Shown: piece after piece, positions 24,426-33,950 of the stretch
Layout: each line of letters opens with the position of its first letter
Position numbering within the stretch: position 1 is the first letter of the stretch
Source of the DNA: Candidatus Heritagella intestinalis
GTDB taxonomy: Bacteria > Bacillota > Clostridia > Oscillospirales > Acutalibacteraceae
DNA: 64,000 nt
NCBI GenBank assembly: GCA_904420555.1
Contig: CAJFVO010000004.1
Span: 248,001 to 312,000 of the forward strand
Reading direction: 5' to 3'
Translations under genes and position numbers: made by a program
The notes under the pieces: generated by a model
Database searches by the model: none
What the model saw: only the letters and a program-made list of their open reading frames with translations
Told to the model about the DNA's origin: nothing

Positions 24426-25244
24426 ATGGAATCTGTAAAAATCGTGCAGGACTACTATGACGAAGACGTGGAGCGGGAGTGGGAACGGCTGGAACGCCAC
24501 CCCTTTGAGTTTGCCCTGACCTGCCGCTTCCTGGACCGGTATCTCCATCCCGGGGACCGGGTGCTGGACATTGGCGGCGGGCCGGGCCGGTATTCCCTCC
24601 ATTTGGCGCAGCGGGGCTGCCAGGTGACTTTGTTGGACCTTTCTTCCGGCAATACGGCTTTTGCCGCCCAAAAGGCCCGGGAGCAGGGGCTTTCCTTGTC
24701 GGTGGTCACCGGGGACGCCCGGGAAGCCAGTCGGCTGGTGGAGGGAACCTTTGACCATGTGCTTCTCATGGGCCCCCTCTACCACCTGACGGAAAAGGCG
24801 GACCGGGAACAATGCCTTCGGGAGGCCCTTTCCCTGCTCCGGGAAGGCGGCACCCTGTCCATGTCCTTTATCAACCTGCCTTCCGGATTGATTTATGCCC
24901 TGCGGGAGGAACCGGAACAGCTTTTGTGGCAGAAGCCCGATGACCTTCGGTATCTCCAAAACCTCCGGGAGGGGGAGGACTACCAGGGCCAGGCCTTCAC
25001 CTGGGCCTATTTTACCCAGCCGGAGAGCATTCGCTCCTTTATGGAGGAATTCCCCTTGGAGATTCTGCACTTTTTCGGCCAGGAGGGGATCGCCGCCCAT
25101 AACGAGGACCGCCTTCTGGAAAAGCCCCGGCAGGTGCAGGAAGCGGTGCTGGATTTATGCGAGGCCCTCTGTGAGAAGGAGGCGTACTGGAGCTGGGCAG
25201 AGCATTTGATGGTGATTGCCCGGAAACTGGGCGGGAAGCTCTGA
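24426..25244 (+). CDS. Class I SAM-dependent methyltransferase
   Basis: A 272-residue cytoplasmic methyltransferase. Motif I is VLDIGGGPGRYSLHLAQRG near residue 44, followed by VTLLDLSSGNTAFA (acidic residue binding the ribose), VVTGDAREA, and DHVLLMGPLYHL as the post-I motif. The N-terminus KIVQDYYDEDVEREWERL is charged and precedes the core. The substrate is not predictable; rRNA, tRNA or a small molecule are possible. ATG 24426 is chosen for its GAAGGAGAGG site; reading-frame extension upstream would run into the terminator. The leader arrangement resembles drug-inducible methyltransferase genes, which suggests, but does not show, a resistance role. Confidence 0.85.
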   Translation: MESVKIVQDYYDEDVEREWERLERHPFEFALTCRFLDRYLHPGDRVLDIGGGPGRYSLHLAQRGCQVTLLDLSSGNTAFAAQKAREQGLSLSVVTGDAREASRLVEGTFDHVLLMGPLYHLTEKADREQCLREALSLLREGGTLSMSFINLPSGLIYALREEPEQLLWQKPDDLRYLQNLREGEDYQGQAFTWAYFTQPESIRSFMEEFPLEILHFFGQEGIAAHNEDRLLEKPRQVQEAVLDLCEALCEKEAYWSWAEHLMVIARKLGGKL

Positions 25245-25307
25245 TGGTTTCGCCCCGGAGAAGCCCTTTCCCATGGGCGGTGCGGGCGATTTTCGGGCAA
25301 AGGCATA

Positions 25308-25336
25308 GTGACAAAGGGCGCAAAGTGTTGTATAAT
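25308..25336 (+). promoter_or_regulatory. SigA promoter of the unknown 263-aa gene
   Basis: GTGACA (25308-25313) and TATAAT (25331-25336) with 17 bp between. The leader contains a small hairpin, GCC(C)TGTT with AACAGGC, at about 25359-25380. Confidence 0.8.
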
Positions 25337-25410
25337 AAGCAGGAATTGAAGAAAACAGGCCCTGTTTTTTAAGAACAGGCTTTGGAAAAGTAAAAGATGG
25401 AGTGATTCAT

Positions 25411-26202
25411 TTGGAATTAAAGGCCTTTGACCTGATTGTGGAAAAGTTGACGCCGGCCCTTCTGGCCCAGGAGTTTTCCGCGCCGGAAGACTATGAAGTG
25501 GAAAACGGCAAGGCAAAAGTGTTTACGGCCGGAGACCTGGCATACGGTGTGTTCTACGATGCCAAAACCAAGCGCTTTGATTTGAAGAGCGCCACCCTTC
25601 AGGAAGGGAAGGACATTCAGTGGAAGAGCCTTTCCACCTGGATGTTCGAGCCGGAGGGCGAGGATATTTCCGATGCGGAATCCATTGCCAATGATTTTTT
25701 GGAGACCGTGGAGGGCCCCAAGCGCATTGAGATGGTGCGCCAGAATAAAAAGAAGCGCAACAAGAAGGATGACGGCACCCTGGACGCTGATCCCCAGTTC
25801 CTGTTTAACCGCCTGATGGCAGTGTTCCCGGAGCTCCGGGAGGAAATGGCCCAGGAGCGGGTCCGCTACGGCCGCATCCGTTACTTTACCTTTGCCAAGG
25901 AGAACATCGCCCCCAAGGCGGAAGCCCTGGCCAAGTCCCAGCCGGAGAGCGACGCGGTGACGAAAATGTGTACCATCCTCAACGATGTGTACGGCAACGG
26001 GGATATGGATGCCCGTTCGGTGATTACCGCCGCCATCCTCAACTCTATGGACGACGCGTCCTATACGGTGGTCAAGGAGAAGCTCAGCGACGATTTGGCC
26101 AAGGTGTATAAGTTCAGCCGGGGCCTCAAGGGCAAGAAGATCAAGCCGGAAAAGAAAAAGAAATTCAAGAAGATCGTGGCCCGGAACCTCAACGAGATGT
26201 AA
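25411..26202 (+). CDS. Protein of unknown function
   Basis: A soluble-looking protein of 263 residues that I do not recognise. The first 110 residues are acidic and mixed alpha/beta (VEKLTPALLAQEFSAPEDYE). A basic patch NKKKRNKKDD lies near residue 115, a helical middle domain follows, and the C-terminus is strongly basic (GLKGKKIKPEKKKKFKK). There is no signal peptide, membrane helix or catalytic motif. The basic tail suggests binding to nucleic acid or ribosomes, which is inference. TTG 25411 is preferred because GGAG lies 8 nt upstream; GTG 25402 overlaps that site. It is transcribed alone and converges on the cysteine desulfurase. Confidence 0.75.
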   Translation: MELKAFDLIVEKLTPALLAQEFSAPEDYEVENGKAKVFTAGDLAYGVFYDAKTKRFDLKSATLQEGKDIQWKSLSTWMFEPEGEDISDAESIANDFLETVEGPKRIEMVRQNKKKRNKKDDGTLDADPQFLFNRLMAVFPELREEMAQERVRYGRIRYFTFAKENIAPKAEALAKSQPESDAVTKMCTILNDVYGNGDMDARSVITAAILNSMDDASYTVVKEKLSDDLAKVYKFSRGLKGKKIKPEKKKKFKKIVARNLNEM

Positions 26203-26211
26203 ATGCTGCAA

Positions 26212-26256
26212 AAACCGTCTGGCAGGATGAAATTCCTCCAGACGGTTTATTTTTTA
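26212..26256. terminator. Shared bidirectional terminator
   Basis: A perfect 11-bp stem AAACCGTCTGG (26212-26222) with CCAGACGGTTT (26238-26248) and T-rich ATTTTTTA. It lies between two convergent genes and can serve both. Confidence 0.9.
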
Positions 26257-26263
26257 TCATAGT

Positions 26264-27418
26264 TTATAGGTTCCCCCGCAGCTGGCGCAGCCGCTGGAGG
26301 GCTTCCGGCAGGATTTTAATAATCGCGTCCACATCTTCCTGGGTGTTTTGCCGTCCCAGGGAGAACCGCAGAGCGCCCCGGGCCTCTGCGTGGGAGCGGC
26401 CCATGGCCAGGAGCACATGGCTGGCTTCCGCTTTGCCGCCGGAGCAGGCCGGGCCGGCAGCGGCACAGACTCCCTGCATATCCAGCATCAGCACCAGGGA
26501 GCTGCCCTCCACCCCGGCAAAGGAGAAGTTGGCGATACCGGGCAGGCGGCGCTCCCGGTGGCCGTTGAGGCGGGCGCCAGGGATGGCCAGCACCCCGTCA
26601 ATGAGGCGGTCCCGCAGGGCAGCAATGCGCTGGCTTTCCGTTTCCATGGATTCTCGGGCCTCTTCCATGGCGGCCCCCAGCCCCACAATCCCCGGGACGT
26701 TTTCCGTGCCGGCCCGGCGGCTCATTTCCTGATGGCCCCCTTCCAGCAGCCCCGGCAGCCGGAGCCCCTGGCGGACGTAGAGGACCCCTACCCCTTTGGG
26801 GCCGTAGAGCTTGTGGCCGGACAGGGAGAGCAGGTCAATAGAGGCGCTTTTCACATCAATGGGAACGCTCCCCACTGCCTGCACGGCGTCGGTGTGGAAC
26901 CAAACCTTATGGCTGCGGCAGATGGCCCCCAGTTGGGCAATGGGCTGCACCGTGCCTACCTCATTGTTGGCGTACATGATGCTGACCAAAGCCGTATCTG
27001 GACGCAGGGCGGATTCCAGGTCTTCCGGGCGCACAATGCCGTCTTCATGCACCGGCAGATAGGTGACGGAAAAGCCCTCCCGTTCCAGTTCCTCCATAGG
27101 GCGGAGCACGGCGGGATGCTCAAAAGCCGTGGTAATCAGGTGGCGCTTGCCCTGGCACGCCATGACCCGGGCAGCGGATTTGATGGCCCAGTTGTCGGAT
27201 TCCGTGCCGCCGGAGGTGAAGAAAATTTCGTTGTTCTCCGCCCCCAAGCACCGGGCGATCTTTTCCCGGGCTTCCTCTAAAGGGCCTTTTGCCCGCCGGC
27301 CCAGGGAATAGGGGGAGGAGGGGTTGCCGTAGGTTTCCTGGAAGAAGGGCAGCATGGCTTCCAGAACCCTGGAAGAGAGGGGGGTGGTAGCGGCGTTGTC
27401 CACATAGATGGGTTTCAT
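26264..27418 (-). CDS. Cysteine desulfurase, NifS/IscS family
   Basis: PLP enzyme of 384 residues that removes sulfur from cysteine as a persulfide for Fe-S clusters or thiolated tRNA. It starts YVDNAATTPLS, has FTSGGTESDNWAI, the PLP-near HTDAVQAVG, the Schiff-base Lys in SLSGHKLYGPKG, and the catalytic Cys in AAAGPACSGGKAEASHVL. The longer active-site Cys loop fits group I (NifS/IscS). AAAGGA precedes ATG. It has no scaffold or thiI gene beside it, so the sulfur acceptor is unknown; MiaB and MiaA products encoded later in the window are possible users of Fe-S and tRNA pathways. Confidence 0.93.
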   Translation of the reverse strand: MKPIYVDNAATTPLSSRVLEAMLPFFQETYGNPSSPYSLGRRAKGPLEEAREKIARCLGAENNEIFFTSGGTESDNWAIKSAARVMACQGKRHLITTAFEHPAVLRPMEELEREGFSVTYLPVHEDGIVRPEDLESALRPDTALVSIMYANNEVGTVQPIAQLGAICRSHKVWFHTDAVQAVGSVPIDVKSASIDLLSLSGHKLYGPKGVGVLYVRQGLRLPGLLEGGHQEMSRRAGTENVPGIVGLGAAMEEARESMETESQRIAALRDRLIDGVLAIPGARLNGHRERRLPGIANFSFAGVEGSSLVLMLDMQGVCAAAGPACSGGKAEASHVLLAMGRSHAEARGALRFSLGRQNTQEDVDAIIKILPEALQRLRQLRGNL

Positions 27419-27466
27419 AAAAGGTCATCCTTTCCAAAAGAAAGCCGTGGAATTCTAAACAAGCTT

Positions 27467-27495
27467 ACTATACCACGGCCCCATAGCTGCCGCAA
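27467..27495 (-). promoter_or_regulatory. Promoter of the cysteine desulfurase
   Basis: On the minus strand TTGCGG (27495-27490) and TATAGT (27472-27467) are 17 bp apart, 49 bp before the start codon. Confidence 0.65.
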
Positions 27496-27585
27496 GACCG
27501 GAATTGATAATCTTTTGGATTGGGGAAATACTATAAAAACAGGAAACCCTGGGGAAGCCGTATCCCCCCGGGACGGCCAAATCCC

Positions 27586-27614
27586 TTGACACCAAAGGCT
27601 GGTTAGAGTAAAAT
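27586..27614 (+). promoter_or_regulatory. SigA promoter of rnj
   Basis: TTGACA (27586-27591) and TAAAAT (27609-27614) with a 17-bp spacer. The start codon of RNase J is 300 bp away, giving an unusually long leader. Confidence 0.85.
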
Positions 27615-27643
27615 ATATAAGAATATTTGTGTCCGGATTTTGT

Positions 27644-27886
27644 GAGGCCTTGTTTGCACCTTGCCCAAAGAGTGGGCTGCAAGGCCTCGGTTGCTTTTTC
27701 AAACAGCGCAGTGCCTGCGTTTGGGGATTCGGTTCCATATATTTCCGGCGCGTGCCGGTTTCTGCGGACTCAGCAGCCCGCTCTATTGGTTCGGCATACG
27801 GAGTAAGGGGCTGTTTTGTTAATAAATTTATTATGCGGCAGGCGCGGGCCTGCCAGACGTCTGCCGCCCGTTGCGGAGGCGTCTGG
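27644..27886 (+). promoter_or_regulatory. Long structured 5' leader of the RNase J gene
   Basis: The leader has at least two strong stem-loops. The first pairs GAGGCCTTG (27644-27652) with CAAGGCCTC (27680-27688) and has an inner GCCCA/TGGGC. The second pairs CCAGACG (27853-27859) with CGTCTGG (27880-27886), about 30 nt before the ribosome site GGAGGT. No T-runs follow, so they are not simple terminators. No known riboswitch was recognised. Confidence 0.55.
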
Positions 27887-27916
27887 GCCGCCCTGCCGGA
27901 ATTGGAGGTACATTAC

Positions 27917-29836
27917 GTGACAACAAAAAAGAATATGGCTAACACTGCCCAGGAAACGGAGAACCGGCCCCGTCGTGCAGGCGGGGCCAGGAGACCGGCG
28001 AAGCCGGCAGACGTCCCCCTGTATCAGAAAGTAACGCCTCCCAAGCGTTCCAAGGGAGGCCAGGGGATGGAAGCCCGTCAGGAGGAAGCGCCTGCCCGGG
28101 CCAAAAAGAGCGATTCCTTTTCCCGCCAGGTAAAGCGGCCTTCCAGTAAAAAAGGCCGGGGCCGTCAGGCAGCCCACAAGCCCTCGATGCGGGTGTATTT
28201 CCTGGGCGGACTCAATGAGATCGGAAAGAATTTTACCCTGTTTGAATGTGAAGGCGATATGGTCATCGTAGACTGCGGCCTGGCCTTCCCCACCGACGAT
28301 ATGCTGGGCATCGACCTGGTGCTCCCGGACTTCACCTTTGCCGAGCGCAACGCGGATAAAATCCGGGGCATTGTCCTCACCCACGGCCACGAGGACCACA
28401 TCGGCGCGCTGCCCTATCTTCTGAAAAAGATGAACCTGCCCGTTTACGGCACGGCCCTGACCCTGGGCCTGGTGGAAGGCAAGCTCCGGGAGCACGGCCT
28501 CCACAACAAGGTGAAGATGTATGTGACCAACCCCGGCGAAACGGTGAAGATGGGCTGCATGGATGTGGAGCTGATTCACGTGAACCACTCCATTTCCGAC
28601 GCCGTGGGACTGGCTATCCACAGCCCCGCCGGCACCGTGGTACACACCGGCGACTTTAAAATCGACTGCACCCCCACCCAGGGCGGCATGATTGATCTGG
28701 GCCGCTTTGCCCAGCTGGGCCGGGAGGGCGTGCTGGCCCTGATGGCAGACTCCACCAATGCGGAGCGTCCGGGCTATACCCAGACGGAACAGAAGGTGTT
28801 CGCCACCTTTGAGAGTTTGTTCCGTCAGGCGGAGAAGGACCGGCTGATTATCGCCACCTTCGCCTCCAATATCAGCCGCGTGCAGCAGATTATCAACTGC
28901 GCGGTGAAATACGGCCGCAAAGTGGCCCTCTCCGGCCGGAGTATGCTCAATGTCATGGGCATTGCCGCCGAGCTGGGCTATTTGGAGATTCCCGATGGGG
29001 TTCTCATTGATATTGATATGATCAGCCGCTATCCCAAGGAGCAGATTGTGCTGGTAACCACCGGCAGCCAGGGCGAGCCCATGAGCGCCCTGACCCGCAT
29101 GGCCTTTGCCGACCACCGGAAGGTGGAGGTGGGCCCCGGGGATACCATTATTATTTCCGCCCGGCCCATTCCCGGCAATGAAAAGACCGTGGGCACCGTG
29201 GTGGATGAGCTCCTCAAGCGGGGATGCAGGGTGGTGTATGAGTCCATGTATGAGGTTCACGTTTCCGGCCATGCCTGCCAGGAAGAGCTGAAGCTCATGC
29301 AGGGCATTGTGCGGCCCAAATACTTTATCCCTGTCCACGGAGAGCAGAAGCATCTGCGCAAGCATGCGGATGTGGCCCGTGCCATGGGCATGGACAGCAA
29401 GAATATCTTTATTGGCGATGTGGGCAGCGTAGTAGAGCTCAACGAGGACTACATGAAGGCCCTGCCGCCGGTCCCGGCTGGACGGGTCATGGTGGACGGC
29501 TTGGGCGTGGGCGATGTGGGAAGCATTGTCCTGCGGGACCGCAAGCACTTGGGCGAGGACGGCCTCATTGTGGTGGTCTGCACCCTGGCGGCGGGTTCCG
29601 GCCGGGTGATTTCCGGCCCGGATGTGGTCTCCCGGGGATTTGTCTATGTGCGGGAATCCGAGCTCCTCATCGACGAGGCCAAAAAGCTGGTGTACAATAT
29701 TCTGGAAACCAGCGCCCAGGGGGATGTCCACGACTGGGGCACCCTGAAAACCCGCATCAAAGATGGCCTGTCCCGGCTGCTGTATGAACGCACCCGCAGA
29801 AGCCCCATGATTCTTCCCATTATTATGGAAGTATAA
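27917..29836 (+). CDS. rnj: Ribonuclease J
   Basis: Metallo-beta-lactamase/beta-CASP nuclease with endo- and 5'-3' exonuclease activity, a main mRNA-turnover enzyme of Firmicutes. The catalytic motif THGHEDHIGALPY is clear, with FLGGLNEIGKN before it, HTGDFKID, and later VTTGSQGEPMSAL. The C-terminal domain has HVSGHACQEEL and HGEQKHLRKH. About 90 extra N-terminal residues are basic and rich in Lys, Arg, Pro and Ala (KKSDSFSRQVKRPSSKKG), a disordered extension common in Clostridia. GTG 27917 is chosen for its GGAGGT at 7 nt; reading further upstream gives unlikely protein. Confidence 0.93.
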   Translation: MTTKKNMANTAQETENRPRRAGGARRPAKPADVPLYQKVTPPKRSKGGQGMEARQEEAPARAKKSDSFSRQVKRPSSKKGRGRQAAHKPSMRVYFLGGLNEIGKNFTLFECEGDMVIVDCGLAFPTDDMLGIDLVLPDFTFAERNADKIRGIVLTHGHEDHIGALPYLLKKMNLPVYGTALTLGLVEGKLREHGLHNKVKMYVTNPGETVKMGCMDVELIHVNHSISDAVGLAIHSPAGTVVHTGDFKIDCTPTQGGMIDLGRFAQLGREGVLALMADSTNAERPGYTQTEQKVFATFESLFRQAEKDRLIIATFASNISRVQQIINCAVKYGRKVALSGRSMLNVMGIAAELGYLEIPDGVLIDIDMISRYPKEQIVLVTTGSQGEPMSALTRMAFADHRKVEVGPGDTIIISARPIPGNEKTVGTVVDELLKRGCRVVYESMYEVHVSGHACQEELKLMQGIVRPKYFIPVHGEQKHLRKHADVARAMGMDSKNIFIGDVGSVVELNEDYMKALPPVPAGRVMVDGLGVGDVGSIVLRDRKHLGEDGLIVVVCTLAAGSGRVISGPDVVSRGFVYVRESELLIDEAKKLVYNILETSAQGDVHDWGTLKTRIKDGLSRLLYERTRRSPMILPIIMEV

Positions 29837-29888
29837 CCGTTTATTATATAAGAGCCTTTTCGGCTGAGCTGTAAAGGAGTCGAGGGAA

Positions 29889-31865
29889 TTGAAACGTCGC
29901 AGGATTTGGATTTCATCCCCAATTTATTATATACTGGTGGCTGCTATCCTTTTGATGGCAGTGGTGAGCCTGTTTTGGAGCCAGGTGGCCTTTGCCATCG
30001 AGCTGGTTTTGGCCCTGGCGGCCTTCTTTGCCGTCTTTTTTGGGGAAAAGCGCTTCCAACTCCATATTTCCACTGCCGTACGGGCGGCGAAAAACGTGCT
30101 CACCGCCCAGGACTACCAGGCGTTGGATTCCTTCTCCATCCCGGTGGCCGCTGTGGCGGAGGAAGGGGATATTGTGTGGGCCAACAAGGTGTTTTTGCAG
30201 GCCATCAGCGGCCGCAAGGACATCCGGGGGGATAACATCCTGCGATTTATCTATCCCAAGACCCTCCATCAGCTCCTGACGGACAACGGCACAGATGTGA
30301 CCATTCAGGAGCGGGAGTACACGGTCCACGCTCTGAAAACCTTCCGGGGCTATGTCCTTTATTTCGTAGACGATACCTATTATAAAAATATCAACCGGCA
30401 GTACAACGAGCGCCGCCCGGTGGTGGCCATTATGGCCTTTGACAACCGGGAAGAGCTGGCCCGGGATTCCTCCGGCATGGAGGACGCCCTCATTGCCTCC
30501 GAGGTGGAGAATGTCCTGAGCAACTGGGCCCAGGAGATGGGGGGCTTTTTGAAGAAGCTCTCCGGCAGCCGGTTTTTGATGATGACCGACGAGGCCCATA
30601 TTGCCGCCGCCAAGGAAAAGCGCTTTGAGATTCTGGATAAGGTCCGGGAAATCAAGACCCGGGAAAACCGCCGGGCTACAGTGTCCATTGGCGTGGGCAG
30701 AGGCGCCGCTACCCTGCAGGAAAGCGAGCATTGGGCCCGCCAGGCATTGGATATGGCTTTGGGACGGGGCGGCGACCAGGTGGCAGTGAAGCAGAAGGAC
30801 GACACCTACGAATTCTTCGGCGGCCTTTCCAAGGGCGTGGAGAAGCGGGATAAAGTGCGCACCCGGGTTATTGCCGCCACTTTGTCCGACCATGTAAACG
30901 CCAGCGATGCGGTGCTCATTATGGGCCACAAGTTCAGCGATTTGGATTCCGTAGGCGCTGCCGTGGGCATGTGGAGCGCTGTGACCAAGGGCCTGGGCCA
31001 CGATGCGTATATCGTCATTGACCGGGAGCAATCCCTGGCAAAGCAGGTGATCCTCAGTATGGAAAAGGTGGTCCAGGACCGCCGGGTCTTTATTGACCCC
31101 CGGGAGGCCCTGCCTATGGTAACCGCCCGCTCCCTGCTCATTGTGGTGGATACCCATTCCCCCACCTTTGTGGAGAGTGAAGATGTGCTCCGGGCTGCGG
31201 CCCGGGTAGTGGTCATCGACCACCATCGGATGATGGTGAAGCACATCGACAATGCCCTGGTGTTCTACCACGAGCCCTATGCCAGCTCCGCTTCGGAGAT
31301 GGTGGCCGAGCTGGTGCAGTATATCAGCGGCAACTGTTTGGGCCGGGTGGAGGCCGAGGCCCTCATGGCCGGCATTATGCTGGATACCAAGAGCTTTGTG
31401 CTGAAAACCGGCGTGCGCACCTTTGAGGCTTCCGCATATCTGCGGCGGCGAGGGGCCGATACCGTGGAGGTCAAGCGGCTGTTCTCCAACAGCATCGATA
31501 CATACAAGGCCAAATCCCAGCTGGTTTCCAGCGCGGAGATTTACAACAACTGCGCCATTGCCTGTTCGGAAGAGAATATCCCCGATATCCGGGTAGCTTC
31601 GGCCCAGGCGGCGGATGAGCTTCTGTCTATCCAGGGGGTCACGGCGTCCTTTGTCCTGTTCCAATCTGGAAATACGGTGAATATTTCCGCCCGGTCCTTG
31701 GGGGATGTGAATGTGCAGATCCTTATGGAGGCACTGGGCGGCGGCGGCCATTTGACCATGGCCGGGGCCCAACTGGAAAACTGCAATATGCGGGAAGCCC
31801 GTCAGAAGCTGATTTCCGTTTTGAATGAACAATTAGAGTCCGCAACCCAGCGGGATCATTCCTGA
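29889..31865 (+). CDS. gdpP: c-di-AMP phosphodiesterase GdpP
   Basis: Membrane phosphodiesterase of 658 residues degrading cyclic di-AMP, which controls potassium, osmotic and wall balance. Order of parts: two N-terminal membrane helices (residues about 8-55), a PAS-like domain, a degenerate GGDEF domain (around [13 protein letters not shown]), and DHH/DHHA1 domains. The DHH motifs are [24 protein letters not shown] and VVIDHHRM, and the DHHA1 end is [12 protein letters not shown]. The start codon is TTG 29889 with AAAGGAG 10 nt upstream. The order gdpP-rplI-dnaB is the ancestral Firmicutes arrangement. Confidence 0.95.
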   Translation: MKRRRIWISSPIYYILVAAILLMAVVSLFWSQVAFAIELVLALAAFFAVFFGEKRFQLHISTAVRAAKNVLTAQDYQALDSFSIPVAAVAEEGDIVWANKVFLQAISGRKDIRGDNILRFIYPKTLHQLLTDNGTDVTIQEREYTVHALKTFRGYVLYFVDDTYYKNINRQYNERRPVVAIMAFDNREELARDSSGMEDALIASEVENVLSNWAQEMGGFLKKLSGSRFLMMTDEAHIAAAKEKRFEILDKVREIKTRENRRATVSIGVGRGAATLQESEHWARQALDMALGRGGDQVAVKQKDDTYEFFGGLSKGVEKRDKVRTRVIAATLSDHVNASDAVLIMGHKFSDLDSVGAAVGMWSAVTKGLGHDAYIVIDREQSLAKQVILSMEKVVQDRRVFIDPREALPMVTARSLLIVVDTHSPTFVESEDVLRAAARVVVIDHHRMMVKHIDNALVFYHEPYASSASEMVAELVQYISGNCLGRVEAEALMAGIMLDTKSFVLKTGVRTFEASAYLRRRGADTVEVKRLFSNSIDTYKAKSQLVSSAEIYNNCAIACSEENIPDIRVASAQAADELLSIQGVTASFVLFQSGNTVNISARSLGDVNVQILMEALGGGGHLTMAGAQLENCNMREARQKLISVLNEQLESATQRDHS

Positions 31866-31918
31866 GATCTTCGCTGATTTGTATAAAAAACAGAAAAGTA
31901 TACAGGAGGTATAACGAT

Positions 31919-32368
31919 ATGAAAGTGGTATTGCTTGCAGATGTCAAGGGAAGCGGCAAAAAGGGCCAGCTGGTCAATGTGTCCGACGGCTATGCCCGGA
32001 ATTTCCTGTTTCCCAAAAAGCTGGCCAAAGAGGCCAATGCCCAGGCCATGAACGAGCTGAAGAATGCTGAGGAAGCCAAGGCATATAAGATTAAGACAGA
32101 AACCGAGGCTGCCCAGAAGGCCGCAGCCCTGCTGGAAGGCAAGACCGTGAAGGTAACGGCTAAGGCCGGCCAGGGCGGCCGTCTTTTCGGCTCCGTCACC
32201 GCCAAGGAAATCGCCGAGGCCCTGAAGGCCCAGTATCAGGTGGACGTGGACAAGCGGAAGATTTCCATTGACGGGGAAATCAAGGCCTTTGGCTCCTATT
32301 CCTGCGAGGTAAAGCTCTATGCCGGCATCACCGCGAAGGTGTATGTCATGGTGGGCGAAGACAACTAA
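31919..32368 (+). CDS. rplI: 50S ribosomal protein L9
   Basis: A 149-residue bL9 that bridges 50S subunits near the L1 stalk. It has the conserved N-terminal domain [17 protein letters not shown], the signature [13 protein letters not shown], the long Lys/Ala-rich connecting helix, and a C-terminal domain containing [23 protein letters not shown] precedes ATG 31919. It stands between gdpP and dnaB, with a terminator after it. Confidence 0.97.
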   Translation: MKVVLLADVKGSGKKGQLVNVSDGYARNFLFPKKLAKEANAQAMNELKNAEEAKAYKIKTETEAAQKAAALLEGKTVKVTAKAGQGGRLFGSVTAKEIAEALKAQYQVDVDKRKISIDGEIKAFGSYSCEVKLYAGITAKVYVMVGEDN

Positions 32369-32470
32369 GGATTTCTATTTGCAATACAGATTGTATTTTT
32401 GACTACTCAAATTACAGCTTGTATGATTGCTGCGGGGATTCCCGCCGGTTGGCTGTTTGCAGCAGCCGTG

Positions 32471-32499
32471 CCTGACAGTTTTTTAGCTGTCAGGTTTTT
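32471..32499 (+). terminator. Terminator after rplI
   Basis: CCTGACAG (32471-32478) pairs with CTGTCAGG (32487-32494), followed by T5. It lies 70 bp before dnaB, so dnaB may depend on read-through or its own weak promoter. Confidence 0.8.
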
Positions 32500-32570
32500 C
32501 CGGTTTATTCGGCTCTATGGCCGATACCGGGCAAAATACAGCGCAGGCCAGGCGCAGAAGGAGGGATTGT

Positions 32571-33950
32571 ATGGCGGAAGAGCGAGAAGATAGGCTGCGC
32601 TCCCAGGCGGTGCCGGGGATGGCCATGCCTTTCAGCCCAGAGGCAGAGCAGTCAGTGCTGGGCGCCATTTTGCTGGACGCCTCCTGCCTGGACCAGGTGA
32701 CGGAGATTCTGCCCCGGTCGGAGTATTTTTACCAGGTGAACAACGCCCTAATTTACGAAGCCATGCTGGAGCTCTTCGCCTTGGGGCGGCCGGTGGACTT
32801 TATCACCGTGCTGGAACGCCTGAAGGAAAACGAGAATTTTGATGAGTCCTCCGGCAAGGTGTACTTAATGCAGCTTGCCCAGTTAGTCCCCGCTATTTCC
32901 AATGTGGACTCCTATGCCAAAATCGTCCGGGAAAAATACGATGTCCGCACCCTGATTTTAGCGGCTCGGGAGATTCTGGAAGATGCCACCGCAGGGGCCG
33001 CCGACGCCTCCACGCTGCTGGATTCGGCGGAACAGCGGATATTCGATATTCGCCGGGGGAAAAATATGCAGGGCCTGCAGCCGTTGGGAGAGGTCATCAT
33101 CGACACCTTTGACCGGCTGGACCGGCTCAATTCCCCGGATAAGGACCTGTACCGCGGCATTCCCACGGGCATTGGGGAGCTGGATTCCACCATTACCGGC
33201 CTGAACCGCTCGGATTTGATTATCCTGGCGGCCCGTCCCGGTATGGGTAAAACCAGCTTTGCTTTGAACATCGCCCGCCATGCGGCGGTGACGGTCCGGA
33301 AAAAGGTGGCCTTTTTCTCCCTGGAAATGGGCCGGGAGCAGTTGGCCTCCCGCCTTCTCTCCACAGAGGCCCTGGTGGGCGGCACTAAGCTGCGCACCGG
33401 CGAATTGGAGGAAGGGGAGTGGGCCCGGCTCATTGAGGGCGGCGACATTCTCGCCAAAGCCCCCATTTATCTGGACGATAACTCCAGCATCACGGTGCCG
33501 GAGATGAAAGCCAAAATCCGCCGTCTGGGCGGGGTGGACCTGGTGATTATCGACTATTTGCAGCTGATGAACAGCGCCAAGCGTATTGACAACCGGGTGC
33601 AGGAAATCTCGGAAATCACCCGGAACCTGAAAATTATGGCCAAAGAGCTGAATGTCCCGGTAATCGCCCTTTCCCAGCTGGCCCGTGCCAGTGAAAAGCG
33701 CACCGAGCACCGGCCGGTGCTTTCGGATTTGCGGGATTCCGGCTCTATCGAGCAGGACGCGGACATTGTGCTGTTTTTGTATCGGGAGGACTACTATCAG
33801 AATGAGAATCCTCCAGGGGAAGACAGCGACCGGAACAGCGGCGAGTGTATCGTGGCCAAAAACCGCCACGGCGAATTGAAAACCGTCTCCCTCCATTGGC
33901 AGGGCGAGTTCATGCGCTTTACTTCTCAGGAGCTGTTCCGCCATGAGTAA
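32571..33950 (+). CDS. dnaB: Replicative DNA helicase DnaB
   Basis: Ring helicase of 459 residues that unwinds the replication fork. The N-terminal domain begins PFSPEAEQSVLGAIL. The RecA-like C-terminal domain has Walker A ARPGMGKTSFALN, the H1a/ACC region FSLEMGREQLASRLL, Walker B VIIDYLQLM and the late SGSIEQDADIVLFL. ATG 32571 is set by AAGGAGG; translation could be read 54 nt further upstream but without a ribosome site. The B. subtilis equivalent is named DnaC. It overlaps tilS by 8 bp. Confidence 0.95.
   Translation: MAEEREDRLRSQAVPGMAMPFSPEAEQSVLGAILLDASCLDQVTEILPRSEYFYQVNNALIYEAMLELFALGRPVDFITVLERLKENENFDESSGKVYLMQLAQLVPAISNVDSYAKIVREKYDVRTLILAAREILEDATAGAADASTLLDSAEQRIFDIRRGKNMQGLQPLGEVIIDTFDRLDRLNSPDKDLYRGIPTGIGELDSTITGLNRSDLIILAARPGMGKTSFALNIARHAAVTVRKKVAFFSLEMGREQLASRLLSTEALVGGTKLRTGELEEGEWARLIEGGDILAKAPIYLDDNSSITVPEMKAKIRRLGGVDLVIIDYLQLMNSAKRIDNRVQEISEITRNLKIMAKELNVPVIALSQLARASEKRTEHRPVLSDLRDSGSIEQDADIVLFLYREDYYQNENPPGEDSDRNSGECIVAKNRHGELKTVSLHWQGEFMRFTSQELFRHE

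Noticed and set aside
27629-27916. N-terminal extension of RNase J upstream of GTG 27917
   Set aside because: The extra residues are Cys/Phe-rich and lie over a structured leader; GGAGGT precedes GTG 27917 at the right distance.
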